Assembly: GCA_017512425.1 (NCBI GenBank)
Contig: JAFWGI010000015.1
Location: 372,001 to 436,000 of the forward strand
Direction of reading: 5' to 3'
Length of the DNA stretch: 64,000 bases
Source of the DNA: Hyphomicrobium sp.
GTDB lineage: Bacteria > Pseudomonadota > Alphaproteobacteria > Rhizobiales > Hyphomicrobiaceae
A program made the translations under genes and the position numbers. Under the pieces are notes generated by a model, which saw nothing but the letters and a program-made list of their open reading frames with translations, was not told the origin of the DNA and searched no databases. Within the stretch, counting starts at the first letter, position 1; every line of letters starts with the position of its first letter. Positions 46,657 to 56,364 of the stretch are shown piece after piece.

Positions 46657-48669
46657 TTATATATCCAAGTCCTTCGCGAACGCGGCGCGGTCCTGGATGA
46701 AGCGGAAGCGGGCTTCGGGTTTCGAGCCCATCAGCGCGTTGACGACGTCGCCAAGGCCGGAGCGTTCGCCTTCGCCGATCGAAACGCGCAGCAACGTGCG
46801 CTTCTTCACGTCCATCGTCGTTTCTTTGAGTTCGCTCGCGTTCATTTCGCCGAGACCTTTGAAGCGTCCGACCTTGACTGGCGGGTTCGCCTTAAACTCC
46901 TTCGCGATCAGCTCATCGCGATGTTTTTCGTCGCGCGCATAAAGTGACTTGGCGCCCTGCGTGATTTTGTAGAGCGGCGGCACGGCGAGATAGAGGTGGC
47001 CGTTTTCGATCAGCTCCGGCATCTCCTGATAGAAGAACGTGATCAGCAGCGCCGCGATGTGCGCGCCGTCGACGTCGGCGTCGGTCATGATGATCACGCG
47101 CTCGTAGCGCAAATCCTCGTCGCGGTACTTCGTGCCGGTTCCCGAGCCAAGCGCCTGGATCAAATCCGAGATCAGCTGGTTCTGCGAGAGCTTGGCGGAC
47201 GACGCGTTGGCGACGTTCAAAATCTTGCCGCGTAGGGGTAGGATCGCCTGCGTTTCGCGATCGCGTGCGCTCTTTGCGGAGCCGCCGGCCGAGTCGCCTT
47301 CGACGATGAAGATTTCGGTGCCCGCCGCCTGCTGAATCGAGCAATCGGACAATTTGCCGGGAAGGCGCAGTTTGCGCGTCGCCGATTGCCGCCCGACTTC
47401 TTTTTCGCGGCGGCGCTTCAGCCGTTCTTCCGATTGATCGATGCACCATTCGAGCAGGCGCGTCGCTTGCTGCGGTGAATCCGCCAGCCAATGATCGAAC
47501 GCATCGCGGACAGCCGTTTCGACGATCTTGGTCGCTTCGACGGTCGCGAGTTTATCTTTCGTCTGGCCCTGGAATTCAGGCTCGCGAATGAACACCGACA
47601 GCATCGAGGCCGCCGTGCCCATGACGTCTTCCGACGTGATCTGCACGGCCTTCTTGCTGCCGACGAGTTCGCCGTAAGCGCGTAGACCTTTGTAAAGCGC
47701 CTGCCGCAGACCGTTCTCGTGCGTGCCGCCTTCTGCCGTGGGAATGGTATTGCAGTACGACGTCGAGAAGCCGTCTTCGTCGGATATCCACGCGCACGCC
47801 CATTCGACGGAGCCGTGGCCGCCGTCCTTTTCGATGCGGCCGGAGAAGATGTCTTTGGTGACGCGCGTCTGACCTTCGATTGTTGATGTCAGGTAGTCGC
47901 TCAACCCGCCCGGGAAATGGAACGTCGCCTGCGCCGGCGTGTCGTCCTTGATCAGCGACGGATCGCATGTCCAGCGGATCTCGACGCCGCCGAAGAGATA
48001 CGCTTTTGAGCGCGCCATTTTCATCAAGCGCGCGGGCTTGAAGGCACAACCCTTGCCGAAAATCTTTTCGTCCGGCTTGAAGCGGACTTTCGTGCCGCGC
48101 CGGTTCATGATCGAGCCGAGCTTTTCGAGCTTGGTCTGCGGTTCGCCGCGCGAGAAGACCATGCGGTAGAGTTGTTGGTCGCGCGCGACTTGAACTTCGA
48201 CAAGCTCGGAAAGTGCGTTGACGACCGAAACGCCGACGCCGTGCAGACCGCCCGATGTCGAGTACGCCTTGCTATCGAATTTGCCGCCGGCGTGCAGCAC
48301 CGTCATGACGACTTCGAGCGCGCTTTTGTTTTTGTATTTGGGGTGCGGGCCAACAGGGATGCCGCGGCCATTATCTGACACGGACAAAAATCCATCTGCC
48401 GACAACTCGACTTCGATCCATGTCGCGTGGCCTGCAACCGCTTCGTCCATCGAGTTATCGATGACTTCGGCGAACAAGTGATGCATCGCCTTTTCGTCGG
48501 TGCCGCCGATGTACATACCAGGGCGCCGCCGCACCGGCTCCAGCCCTTCGAGCACTTCAATGTCGTGTTCGCTGTATCCTGTCGCTTCAGTGGACTTACG
48601 GGCGCGCGACGATTTCTCGGTCATTTCACTCTCAAAATCAGAAAACAGGTCGTTTTGCGATCTAGCCAT
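46657..48669 (-). CDS. parE: DNA topoisomerase IV subunit B (ParE)
   Basis: ParE is the ATPase subunit of the decatenating topoisomerase. GHKL motifs are present: EVIDNSMDEAVAG, DNGRGIPVG and GLHGVGVSVVNALS. The QTK loop is at 369-371. The TOPRIM domain has EGDSAGGS at 457-464 and TDADVDGAHI at 529-538. The length of about 670 residues fits ParE. GyrB would normally be longer. I chose ATG 48669; ATG 48681 is possible. The frame upstream of these is not ParE-like. Confidence 0.93.
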   Translation of the reverse strand: MARSQNDLFSDFESEMTEKSSRARKSTEATGYSEHDIEVLEGLEPVRRRPGMYIGGTDEKAMHHLFAEVIDNSMDEAVAGHATWIEVELSADGFLSVSDNGRGIPVGPHPKYKNKSALEVVMTVLHAGGKFDSKAYSTSGGLHGVGVSVVNALSELVEVQVARDQQLYRMVFSRGEPQTKLEKLGSIMNRRGTKVRFKPDEKIFGKGCAFKPARLMKMARSKAYLFGGVEIRWTCDPSLIKDDTPAQATFHFPGGLSDYLTSTIEGQTRVTKDIFSGRIEKDGGHGSVEWACAWISDEDGFSTSYCNTIPTAEGGTHENGLRQALYKGLRAYGELVGSKKAVQITSEDVMGTAASMLSVFIREPEFQGQTKDKLATVEATKIVETAVRDAFDHWLADSPQQATRLLEWCIDQSEERLKRRREKEVGRQSATRKLRLPGKLSDCSIQQAAGTEIFIVEGDSAGGSAKSARDRETQAILPLRGKILNVANASSAKLSQNQLISDLIQALGSGTGTKYRDEDLRYERVIIMTDADVDGAHIAALLITFFYQEMPELIENGHLYLAVPPLYKITQGAKSLYARDEKHRDELIAKEFKANPPVKVGRFKGLGEMNASELKETTMDVKKRTLLRVSIGEGERSGLGDVVNALMGSKPEARFRFIQDRAAFAKDLDI

Positions 48670-49141
48670 GCGAGGTCTCATCGGCAGATGTGATGCGGCG
48701 CGGCGAGGCGGCCTAAACGCTGGCCACGCGACGCGAAGCACGGACACCGCGCAGGCGAATCTGGATGGCTGTCTTATAGCGCGTTCGCGACCGCGGCCAC
48801 CATGACCCGCCGCGCTTTTGCCGGCTGACCACGGCCAATGCGTCACACTTTCAAGACTTTGCAGGCTGTTTCGGATGCGATTCGGACCGGCTTTGCTGAG
48901 GCAATCGGCTTTAGTGCTCATCGCGAACAAAACCTGGATGAAACAAACTACAACGTTTGGACAACCAAGCTCACCGAGTTTGCTGTGGTTAAGGGAAACT
49001 TGCCGTTATCGATGCGCTGCGCTGGTGCTTCGCGTTTGAGCTTCGGACCGGCGTCAGCGAGCGGGAAAAGTCGGACTGCATGGGTCGCCGTTTTTGGCGG
49101 CCTGGAAATCGCGTTGCGATTTCCGGTTCTGGAGTTTGCCG
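48670..49141. other. Gene-free region between parE and a membrane-anchored protein gene
   Basis: This 472-base divergent intergenic region should hold promoters for both genes. An open frame from 48838 has no protein-like pattern. A 9-bp perfect hairpin lies at its right end (listed separately). Confidence 0.45.
49104..49124 (+). promoter_or_regulatory. Perfect hairpin just upstream of a start codon
   Basis: GGAAATCGC (49104-49112) and GCGATTTCC (49116-49124) flank a GTT loop, with two further pairs if a T-G wobble is allowed. It ends 5 bases before the ribosome-binding site (CTGGAG) of the gene at 49142, so it could modulate translation or be an operator. Confidence 0.5.
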
Positions 49142-50308
49142 ATGTTGATTCGTCGTATTTTGCTAGCTGCCGCCCAGATATTCGGGTTGATCAAAGCCCT
49201 GGCGGGCCGCGCGAAGACCTATCGCGACCGCTTCGAGTCTCTCGTCGGCGCACACCGCTTGATCATCAGCGATGTGTTCGGTGCCGACACGTTCGTGTCG
49301 AGCGAACGTGCACCAGAGGCCTCCCGCCAAGACCTGCGCTGGCATGATGGCCTCGACTTCGGACCCGAGAGCGCCACATCTCGGCTCGGCTCCAACGATA
49401 CCGACGGCTCGCCCGTGCCCGCGTTCCTGACGCGTCCGCGCCTTGAGCCTGACACCGATAAAGCCGTCGCCGCGTCTCACGTGTTGCGCCGCTTTCTGCC
49501 GACGTTGCTTTGCGCCGGAATACTCATACTTGCCTGGATAAGTACCGGCCGTAGTGGTCCTTTTTCGCAATCGGCACCTTCGGCTGCCGATGCCATCGCC
49601 GAACAATTTTCTGGCAGTGGCGCGGCGCCTGAAAAAGTCAGCCACGGCACGCTCGACGCCGACAAGCGGCTGCAGTTCGCGTTGCGGTTTGCCGATCTGT
49701 ATGCCGAGTTGCTTTCAAAGGACGGCGTTTGCATCGACGGCGGCCCTTTTGCCGATATGCGAGATGCATCCAGTAGCGCCGCCAGCATCGTCATACGGAA
49801 TTTGCCGCCGGGAACGACGCTGTCGGCTGGCGCGCAGATGTCCGCGACGGAATGGCGGTTGCAGCCTGATGAGATCAACGCGCTGATTGTAAAAGTTCCA
49901 CCCGGTCATGCCGGGCCGATTGCGGCGAACATTGAGACGCTCAATGCATCCGGCGGTATCATCGGCCAAATGGCCGTCGATGTGCGTTCGACCGCAAAAG
50001 ACCCGGTTCTCGGCGCTGCCCGCGAGCGCAAGAAAGTATACCGGCCTGCCGGCGCCAAGATCGCGGCCGTGAAGCGCAGCAAAAACGATGTCGGCGCGCA
50101 ACAAGCGGCGGCGATGCCGTCCTCGGCAAGCGGCGCGACCACAGAGCCGGAAAACCCGGCGAAACAGCAATTTTCCTTTCAACTTCCCTTTTTGCCGGGA
50201 CCGTACAGCAAGACGCCGCCTCCCGGCACGACGGTCGGCCAGCAGATCATGATCAATCTCGGGGTTGGGCCAGACGTGCTCATGACTGCAATCACGCAGA
50301 AGAACTAG
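49142..50308 (+). CDS. Membrane-anchored hypothetical protein with a periplasmic beta domain
   Basis: The 388-residue protein has an N-terminal basic hydrophobic stretch, a polar region to about 130, a membrane segment (FLPTLLCAGILILAWIS) and a C-terminal part. The latter contains VIRNLPPGTTLSAGAQMSATEW then RLQPDEINALIVKVPPGHAG, a motif seen in beta-sandwich repeats of large alphaproteobacterial proteins. The end is FLPGPYSKTPPPG. CTGGAG lies 8 bases before ATG 49142. No function known. Confidence 0.7.
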   Translation: MLIRRILLAAAQIFGLIKALAGRAKTYRDRFESLVGAHRLIISDVFGADTFVSSERAPEASRQDLRWHDGLDFGPESATSRLGSNDTDGSPVPAFLTRPRLEPDTDKAVAASHVLRRFLPTLLCAGILILAWISTGRSGPFSQSAPSAADAIAEQFSGSGAAPEKVSHGTLDADKRLQFALRFADLYAELLSKDGVCIDGGPFADMRDASSSAASIVIRNLPPGTTLSAGAQMSATEWRLQPDEINALIVKVPPGHAGPIAANIETLNASGGIIGQMAVDVRSTAKDPVLGAARERKKVYRPAGAKIAAVKRSKNDVGAQQAAAMPSSASGATTEPENPAKQQFSFQLPFLPGPYSKTPPPGTTVGQQIMINLGVGPDVLMTAITQKN

Positions 50309-50323
50309 ACGCGGCTTCGACAA

Positions 50324-51175
50324 TCAGACGGCGACGTTATCGATCAACCGGGTCTTGCCGAGACGCACGGCTGCCAGAACCCGAAGCGGCGCTGTATCGG
50401 CGCGATCGACAGCCGCGAGCGTTTCCGCATCGCGGACTTCGACGTAATCGACGCTCGAAAAACCGGACGCGAGCAGTTTGCGTTTCGCGTTCGCGATGCC
50501 GGCGGCAAGGTCGGCGCCCTCGCTGACGTCGGCGGCAAGTTCTGAGAGGACGGCGAATAGCGACGGTGCAATCGCGCGTTCGGCTTCGGTGAGGTAGGCG
50601 TTGCGCGAGGACATCGCGAGACCGTCCGCGGCGCGCTTCGTCGGCGCGGCGATCAGCTTCAGTGGCAGGTTCAGATCGCGCACCATTTGGCGTAGCACGA
50701 TCAGCTGCTGATAATCCTTCTCGCCGAAAATCGCGACGTCAGGTGAAACCTGCGAGAACAGTTTGCAGCACACGGTTGCAACGCCGCCGAAATGCTGCGG
50801 GCGAATTGCGCCTTCGAGGCCTTCGGCTGCCGATCCCGCGACGATTGCTGTGGAAAAGCCGTCCGGATACATTTCTTCGACTGATGGCGCCCAGAGCAGA
50901 TCGGCGCCGACGCCGCCGAGCTTTTCAAGGTCGCCAGCTTCGTCACGCGGATAGCGCGACAGGTCTTCCGTTGGCGCGAACTGCGTCGGATTGACGAAGA
51001 TCGACACGACAACGCGGTCGGCCTTCTTTTTCGCGAGTTTGACCAAACCAAGGTGGCCATCATGAAGCGCGCCCATCGTCGGCACCAGCGCGACGCTCTT
51101 GCCGTCTGCCCGCCATTTGCCGACCTGCTTGCGCAAATCTTTGACGGTGCGCACGATTTTCAGCGACTTGCTCAA
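50324..51175 (-). CDS. panC: Pantothenate synthetase
   Basis: PanC joins pantoate and beta-alanine using ATP. Motifs are PTMGALHDGH at residues 32-41, VSIFVNPTQF, FGEKDYQQL and MSSRNAYL. TTG at 51175 follows AAGGAG by 8 bases and gives 283 residues, the usual size. A GTG at 51223 lacks a ribosome-binding site. No panB is adjacent. Confidence 0.94.
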   Translation of the reverse strand: MSKSLKIVRTVKDLRKQVGKWRADGKSVALVPTMGALHDGHLGLVKLAKKKADRVVVSIFVNPTQFAPTEDLSRYPRDEAGDLEKLGGVGADLLWAPSVEEMYPDGFSTAIVAGSAAEGLEGAIRPQHFGGVATVCCKLFSQVSPDVAIFGEKDYQQLIVLRQMVRDLNLPLKLIAAPTKRAADGLAMSSRNAYLTEAERAIAPSLFAVLSELAADVSEGADLAAGIANAKRKLLASGFSSVDYVEVRDAETLAAVDRADTAPLRVLAAVRLGKTRLIDNVAV

Positions 51176-51297
51176 ATTCCGCTCCTTCCGCGGGCTTACA
51201 CGGTTGTCAGGTGCCTTCGCCACGCGAATCCGTCAAGAGGCAGCGGTTGCCAGCGCCGCAAGCGCGCAGCGCACATCGCCATTATATCTGATAGTCT

Positions 51298-54200
51298 ATG
51301 ACGTATTCGAATCGTGTGCGTCCTCGGGTTTCAGCGCTTTCGGGATTGATCATGGTTGCGGCACTGCGGCGTGACGAGATTGTAAACGGCCAAAAACTAC
51401 CGCCGCGCGACGAAATCTGCGCGCATTACCTGGTCGATGAACAGCGTCTTGTCGCCGGCCTGATTGAGCGGGCCGTTTTCACCGAAGACGAACGCCGCCG
51501 CGCGCAGGACGCTGCCCGTCGTCTCGTTCACGGGGCACGCGCCAACAGGGCCCAGCATGCTGGCATCGACGCCTTCATGCACGAGTACGGTCTGTCGACC
51601 GACGAAGGCGTGATCCTGATGTGTCTCGCGGAAGCGCTGCTGCGGATTCCCGATACCGAAACCGCCAATCAGTTTATCGCCGACAAGATATCGGGCGGCG
51701 CCTGGGAAAAGCATCTCGGCGCGTCCGACAGCCTGTTCGTCAACGCCTCGACGTGGGGCCTGATGCTCTCGGGCAGGCTCGTCAAACTGAAGGAAGCCAA
51801 AGGCTCCAATCCGCTGCAGGCGATGAAGCGTCTCGTTGCGCGCACCGGCGAGCCGACGATCCGTGTTGCCGTGCGCCAAGCGGTGAAGCTGCTTGGCGAC
51901 CAATTCGTGCTTGGCGCTACGATTGAGTCGGCGCTGCTGCGCTCCAAGGCTTATGAAGCCAAGGGGTATCGCTTCTCTTACGACATGCTTGGTGAGGCCG
52001 CGCGATCCGAACAGGACGCCGAGCGATATTTTCAGCGCTACATGTCGGCGATCGAGGCGGTCGGCGCGGCGAGCGGACCGTTCAACGCCAGCAACGCCGA
52101 CGCGATTTTCGCTCGGCCGTCGATTTCGGTGAAGCTGTCAGCGCTGCATCCCCGTTTCGAACCGGGCAAAGAGCGCCGTCTTCATTCTGAGCTCGCGCCG
52201 TTGCTGCTGATGCTGGCAAAAGCCGCGCGCGCCAAGGGGCTTGGCCTGACCGTCGACGCCGAAGAACAAGATCGTCTCGACACGACAGCGCATCTCTTCG
52301 GTGAGACGCTTTTGCATCCGGCACTCGACGGCTGGAACGGGCTAGGCCTCGCCGTGCAGGCCTACGGCAAGCGCGCCGTGCCATTGCTGCGCTGGCTGCG
52401 CCGTCTCGCGGAGCAGACCGGCAAGCGCATTCCGGTTCGCCTCGTCAAAGGCGCCTACTGGGATAGCGAGATCAAATGGGCGCAGGAACGCGGCCTTGAA
52501 GACTATCCGGTGTTCTCGCGCAAGCTGCACACCGACGTTTCGTATCTCGCCGCCATGCGCATGCTGCTCGCGAACCCGACGAGCTTCTATCCGCAGTTCG
52601 CGACGCATAATGCGCACGCGGTTGCGTCAGCCAGCGTCGCGGGCGGCAATGCCGAATTCGAATATCAACGCCTGCACGGCATGGGCGAAGCGCTGTACGA
52701 GGAAGTGCTTTCTGAAAACCGCGCGACGCGCGCCTGCCGGATTTATGCGCCCGTCGGCGGGCATGAAGACCTGCTTGGCTATCTCGTTCGCCGGTTGCTT
52801 GAGAACGGCGCCAACACGTCGTTCGTCAATCGTATCGCCGACGACGAAACGCCGGTTTCCGAGATTATCGCCGATCCCGTTGAAATCGCCGAACGCGAGC
52901 GGGTCGAGGGCATCAACGTCAGCCTGCTGGAACGGCCGCGCGATATTTTCTGGCCCGAGCGCAAGGCAAGCGTCGGCCTCGCGCTCACCGAGCCAGCGGT
53001 GCGCCTGCCGTTGCTCGACGGCATCGCTGCGGCGTTGAAAGCACCCTTCGCTGCAGGCCCGATCGTCAACGGTAAGCCGACTGCCGGCGGCGATATGGCG
53101 TCGCTGCTTGTTAGCCCGCACGACAAGCGCGAGCGCCTCGGATCGCTCAGGCTTGCGACGCCGGCGCTGCTTGAAGAAGCGATTTCATCTGCAGCCGCGG
53201 CCGCGCATGGTTGGGACATGACGCCGGCGGCCGAACGCGCCCGCGTGTTGGCGCTTGCTGCGGACCTTTATGAGCGCGACCGAACCGTGTTGATGGCAGC
53301 GCTCGTGCGCGAAGCCGGAAAGACGTTGGACGCGGCGCAATCGGAAATCCGCGAAGCCGTCGATTATCTGCGCTACTACGCCAACGAGGCGCAGCGCCTC
53401 TTCTCTGAGCCAGTCACGCTCAAAGGTCCGACAGGCGAAGAAAACACGCTGACCCTGCGCGCGCGCGGTCCGTTTGCGTGCATCAGCCCGTGGAATTTCC
53501 CGCTGGCGATTTTTACCGGCCAGATCGCAGCAGCTCTGGCCGCCGGCAATCCGGTCATCGCCAAGCCGGCCGAACAAACGCCGATCACAGCTTTCCTTGC
53601 TGTCAAACTCTTGCACGAAGCCGGCGTGCCGACCGGCGTGCTGCATCTCGTCACCGGCGGCGGCAAGCTCGGCGAAGCCATTGTTAAAGACTTGCGCGTC
53701 CAGGGCGTTGCCTTCACCGGATCGACCGACACGGCGCGCGCTATCCAGAAAACGCTGCTCGACCGCCGCGGCGCGATTGTGCCGTTCATCGCCGAAACAG
53801 GCGGCATGAATGCGATGATCGCGGATTCATCCGCATTGCCCGAACAAGTCGTGCGCGACGCGGTGCGCTCAGCGTTCGATAGCGCAGGGCAGCGCTGCTC
53901 GGCGGCGCGCATTTTATTCGTGCAGGATGATTTCGCGCCGCGCGTCAAATCGATGTTGACCGGCGCCATCGCAGCGCTCGACGTCGGCGATCCGCTCGAC
54001 TTCGCAACCGATATCGGCCCGGTGATCGACGACGCAGCGCAGGACAGGCTTGAAGGCCATAAGGTTCGGATGCAGCGCGAAGGCCGGGAGTTGATCGACC
54101 TGCCGCTGCCCGAGGCTTGCCGCGCTGGAACGTATGTCACGCCCGCGCTCTACGAGATCGACCGCATCGACCGTCTGAATGGCGAAGTCTTCGGACCGAT

Positions 54201-54534
54201 CCTGCATCTCGTGCGCTACGAGCGCGGCCGCTTGGACGCGGTGATCGCGTCGCTGAACGCAACAGGCTACGGCCTGACGCTTGGCCTGCACAGCCGCATC
54301 GAGAGCGTCGCCGACTACGTCGCCGAGCACGCCCGCGTCGGCAATCTCTACGTCAACCGCAACCAGATCGGCGCCGTCGTCGGCGTGCAGCCGTTCGGTG
54401 GCGAAGGGCTGTCGGGCACGGGACCGAAAGCCGGTGGACCGAACTACGTCCTACGGTTTGCGACCGAGCGCACACGCTCAACGGACATCACCGCGACGGG
54501 CGGTAACACGACGCTGCTGTCGCGCACGTCTTGA
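51298..54534 (+). CDS. putA: Bifunctional proline dehydrogenase / P5C dehydrogenase PutA
   Basis: PutA oxidises proline to glutamate in two steps. The first half is the FAD-dependent proline dehydrogenase barrel (SVKLSALHPRFE, VDAEEQDR, RIPVRLVKGAYWDSEIKWAQ, ATHNAHA). The second is the aldehyde dehydrogenase domain (ISPWNFPLAIFTGQIAAAL, KPAEQTPITA, AETGGMNAMI, and SAGQRCSAARIL with the catalytic Cys). At about 1078 residues it is a short PutA without an N-terminal DNA-binding domain, so it should not self-regulate. ATG 51298 lacks a ribosome-binding site; ATG 51352 is possible. Confidence 0.96.
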   Translation: MTYSNRVRPRVSALSGLIMVAALRRDEIVNGQKLPPRDEICAHYLVDEQRLVAGLIERAVFTEDERRRAQDAARRLVHGARANRAQHAGIDAFMHEYGLSTDEGVILMCLAEALLRIPDTETANQFIADKISGGAWEKHLGASDSLFVNASTWGLMLSGRLVKLKEAKGSNPLQAMKRLVARTGEPTIRVAVRQAVKLLGDQFVLGATIESALLRSKAYEAKGYRFSYDMLGEAARSEQDAERYFQRYMSAIEAVGAASGPFNASNADAIFARPSISVKLSALHPRFEPGKERRLHSELAPLLLMLAKAARAKGLGLTVDAEEQDRLDTTAHLFGETLLHPALDGWNGLGLAVQAYGKRAVPLLRWLRRLAEQTGKRIPVRLVKGAYWDSEIKWAQERGLEDYPVFSRKLHTDVSYLAAMRMLLANPTSFYPQFATHNAHAVASASVAGGNAEFEYQRLHGMGEALYEEVLSENRATRACRIYAPVGGHEDLLGYLVRRLLENGANTSFVNRIADDETPVSEIIADPVEIAERERVEGINVSLLERPRDIFWPERKASVGLALTEPAVRLPLLDGIAAALKAPFAAGPIVNGKPTAGGDMASLLVSPHDKRERLGSLRLATPALLEEAISSAAAAAHGWDMTPAAERARVLALAADLYERDRTVLMAALVREAGKTLDAAQSEIREAVDYLRYYANEAQRLFSEPVTLKGPTGEENTLTLRARGPFACISPWNFPLAIFTGQIAAALAAGNPVIAKPAEQTPITAFLAVKLLHEAGVPTGVLHLVTGGGKLGEAIVKDLRVQGVAFTGSTDTARAIQKTLLDRRGAIVPFIAETGGMNAMIADSSALPEQVVRDAVRSAFDSAGQRCSAARILFVQDDFAPRVKSMLTGAIAALDVGDPLDFATDIGPVIDDAAQDRLEGHKVRMQREGRELIDLPLPEACRAGTYVTPALYEIDRIDRLNGEVFGPILHLVRYERGRLDAVIASLNATGYGLTLGLHSRIESVADYVAEHARVGNLYVNRNQIGAVVGVQPFGGEGLSGTGPKAGGPNYVLRFATERTRSTDITATGGNTTLLSRTS

Positions 54535-54537
54535 AAT

Positions 54538-56364
54538 TTATTCGGCGCTCATGACGAAGCAGTCAATCGCCTGACGGCGCAGTTCCGTGCAGGTGCTCGA
54601 CGCGCGGCCCGCATCAAACCCTGAGAACCGCGCGCGATACATCGTGCGCCCGGCCTTCTGTACGGGATGCGTCACCGATCCGTAGCCCGCAAGCAGTTGC
54701 CTCGCGCGCGACTGAGCCGACGTCAACGCGCGCTGGGCTTCATCGATCGACGCATAGGCGCCGATCTGGACTTCGAATCGGCCACGCGGCGTCGCGGCTG
54801 GTGCTGTTTGGTATGCGGCCGGTTGCAACGTCGCGACACGTTGCGCGCTCGCTGCTGGTATCATTGCAGCTTGTGCCTGCAAAGAGGAGGGCGGGCGTGC
54901 GCGTTCGGCCGGAGGAAGATCACGCGCGCCGAGCATAGCGACGGTATTGAGGGTTTCGGTGCGCGGCGACGCGAATGCGACGGGTGCGGGCGGCTGAACG
55001 CTCGCGACCGGTGGCAACGAAGCCGCCGCACCATTCCGTACATCGTTGTCGCCGTAGTCGATGTTGACGACGCGTGTTTTCGGAATGACGGTTTCCATTG
55101 CAGCAGGGCCGACGTCCGCGCTGGACGGCGCAAACGATGCGGCTGTTGGCGCTGATACGGTCGACGCCACGGCGAACGCCGCCGGGTGCGCGCCGGCCGC
55201 AAATTCGGCGGCCGTTTCAGACGCCGACATATCGGTCGTTTCGTCCGGTGAGTGTACGGGCTGAGGTGCCGCTTGCCGCATCGCGACGGGCATGCGTTTG
55301 ACTTTGAAAACGTCGACCGGCGCGCCCTGATCTTGCGAAAAGTTCTGCGTCCGCTCTTGCGGCAAATTCTGCGCCGGCGCGGCAGCAACGCGCGCTTGCG
55401 CCATCGGCAGCGGCTGGCCAACTGCAAACGGTTTAGGCGCTTCAGCGGCAGCAAACTTCGGTGCTTCCGCGCGCTTCGGACGCTCGGCAACCTGCGGCGG
55501 CGCCTTGAGCTTGGCGATCAGCATCGGCTGCGGCTTGCGGGTCTTCGTTGCCGACGCGCGCGCCAGAGCGCGCGTCAGAAGGTTGCGCATTTCGGCGTTG
55601 CGCGACGCGGCGCTCGATCCGCCGAACACCGCGCCGACGACATGGCGGTCGCCGCGGCGTACCGACGAGACGAGGTTGAACCCGCTCATGCGCGTATAGC
55701 CGGTCTTGATGCCGTCGATGCCCTGGAACGAATTGAGCAGCGTGTTGTGGTTGCGGTACGTCGCGCGATTGAAGCCGAACGAGCGCGTCGCAAAAAGAGG
55801 ATAATAGGCCGGGAAATGATCCTGCAGGCGCATGCCGAGCGTGACCATGTCGCGCGCCGTCGTGACCTGATTTTTATCAGGCAAGCCCGACGGGTTCTGG
55901 AAGGTGGTCTTCGACATGCCGAGTTCGCGGGCGCGCGCATTCATCAGGCGCACGAAATTGCGTTCGCTGCCGCCGATCTTTTCGGCGAGAGCGACAGCAA
56001 CGTCGTTGGCGGATTTCGTAATCAGAGCGCGAATGGCGTCCGATACGGACAGGCTCTCGCCGGCTTCAAGGCCGAGTTTCGAGGGCGCTTGTGCTGCGGC
56101 ATTATCGCTGATGATCACGCGGTCCGACATTTTCAAACGGCCGACCTGCAGCAGTTCGAATGTCATATAGAGCGTCATCATTTTGGTGAGCGACGCGGGA
56201 TGGCGCAGTTCGTCGGCATCGTCTGCGTGAAGAACGGCGCCGGTGTTGGCGTCGACGATCATAGCGGCGTGCTTGCCGCCGTCAGCCAATGCTGGCGACG
56301 CGGACGCAAGAAACGCCTGAAGGCTCGCTAGAACGAGCATCGCTATCGACGAACGCCGCACCAA
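54538..56364 (-). CDS. D-alanyl-D-alanine carboxypeptidase with C-terminal SPOR domain
   Basis: This penicillin-binding protein trims peptidoglycan stem peptides. The signal peptide ends near ALADG. The S11 peptidase motifs are SLTK at 58-61, SAN at 118-120 and KTG at 220-222. A low-complexity Ala/Pro/Gln-rich region of about 260 residues follows, then a SPOR domain (about 530-605: RFEVQIGAYASIDEAQRALT) that binds denuded glycan at division sites. The pairing is known in Rhizobiales. The start is TTG 56364 or GTG 56361. Confidence 0.93.
   Translation of the reverse strand: MVRRSSIAMLVLASLQAFLASASPALADGGKHAAMIVDANTGAVLHADDADELRHPASLTKMMTLYMTFELLQVGRLKMSDRVIISDNAAAQAPSKLGLEAGESLSVSDAIRALITKSANDVAVALAEKIGGSERNFVRLMNARARELGMSKTTFQNPSGLPDKNQVTTARDMVTLGMRLQDHFPAYYPLFATRSFGFNRATYRNHNTLLNSFQGIDGIKTGYTRMSGFNLVSSVRRGDRHVVGAVFGGSSAASRNAEMRNLLTRALARASATKTRKPQPMLIAKLKAPPQVAERPKRAEAPKFAAAEAPKPFAVGQPLPMAQARVAAAPAQNLPQERTQNFSQDQGAPVDVFKVKRMPVAMRQAAPQPVHSPDETTDMSASETAAEFAAGAHPAAFAVASTVSAPTAASFAPSSADVGPAAMETVIPKTRVVNIDYGDNDVRNGAAASLPPVASVQPPAPVAFASPRTETLNTVAMLGARDLPPAERARPPSSLQAQAAMIPAASAQRVATLQPAAYQTAPAATPRGRFEVQIGAYASIDEAQRALTSAQSRARQLLAGYGSVTHPVQKAGRTMYRARFSGFDAGRASSTCTELRRQAIDCFVMSAE

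Noticed and set aside
55252..56331. A 359-codon plus-strand frame antisense to the D,D-carboxypeptidase
   Set aside because: Arg-rich shadow with no conserved pattern.
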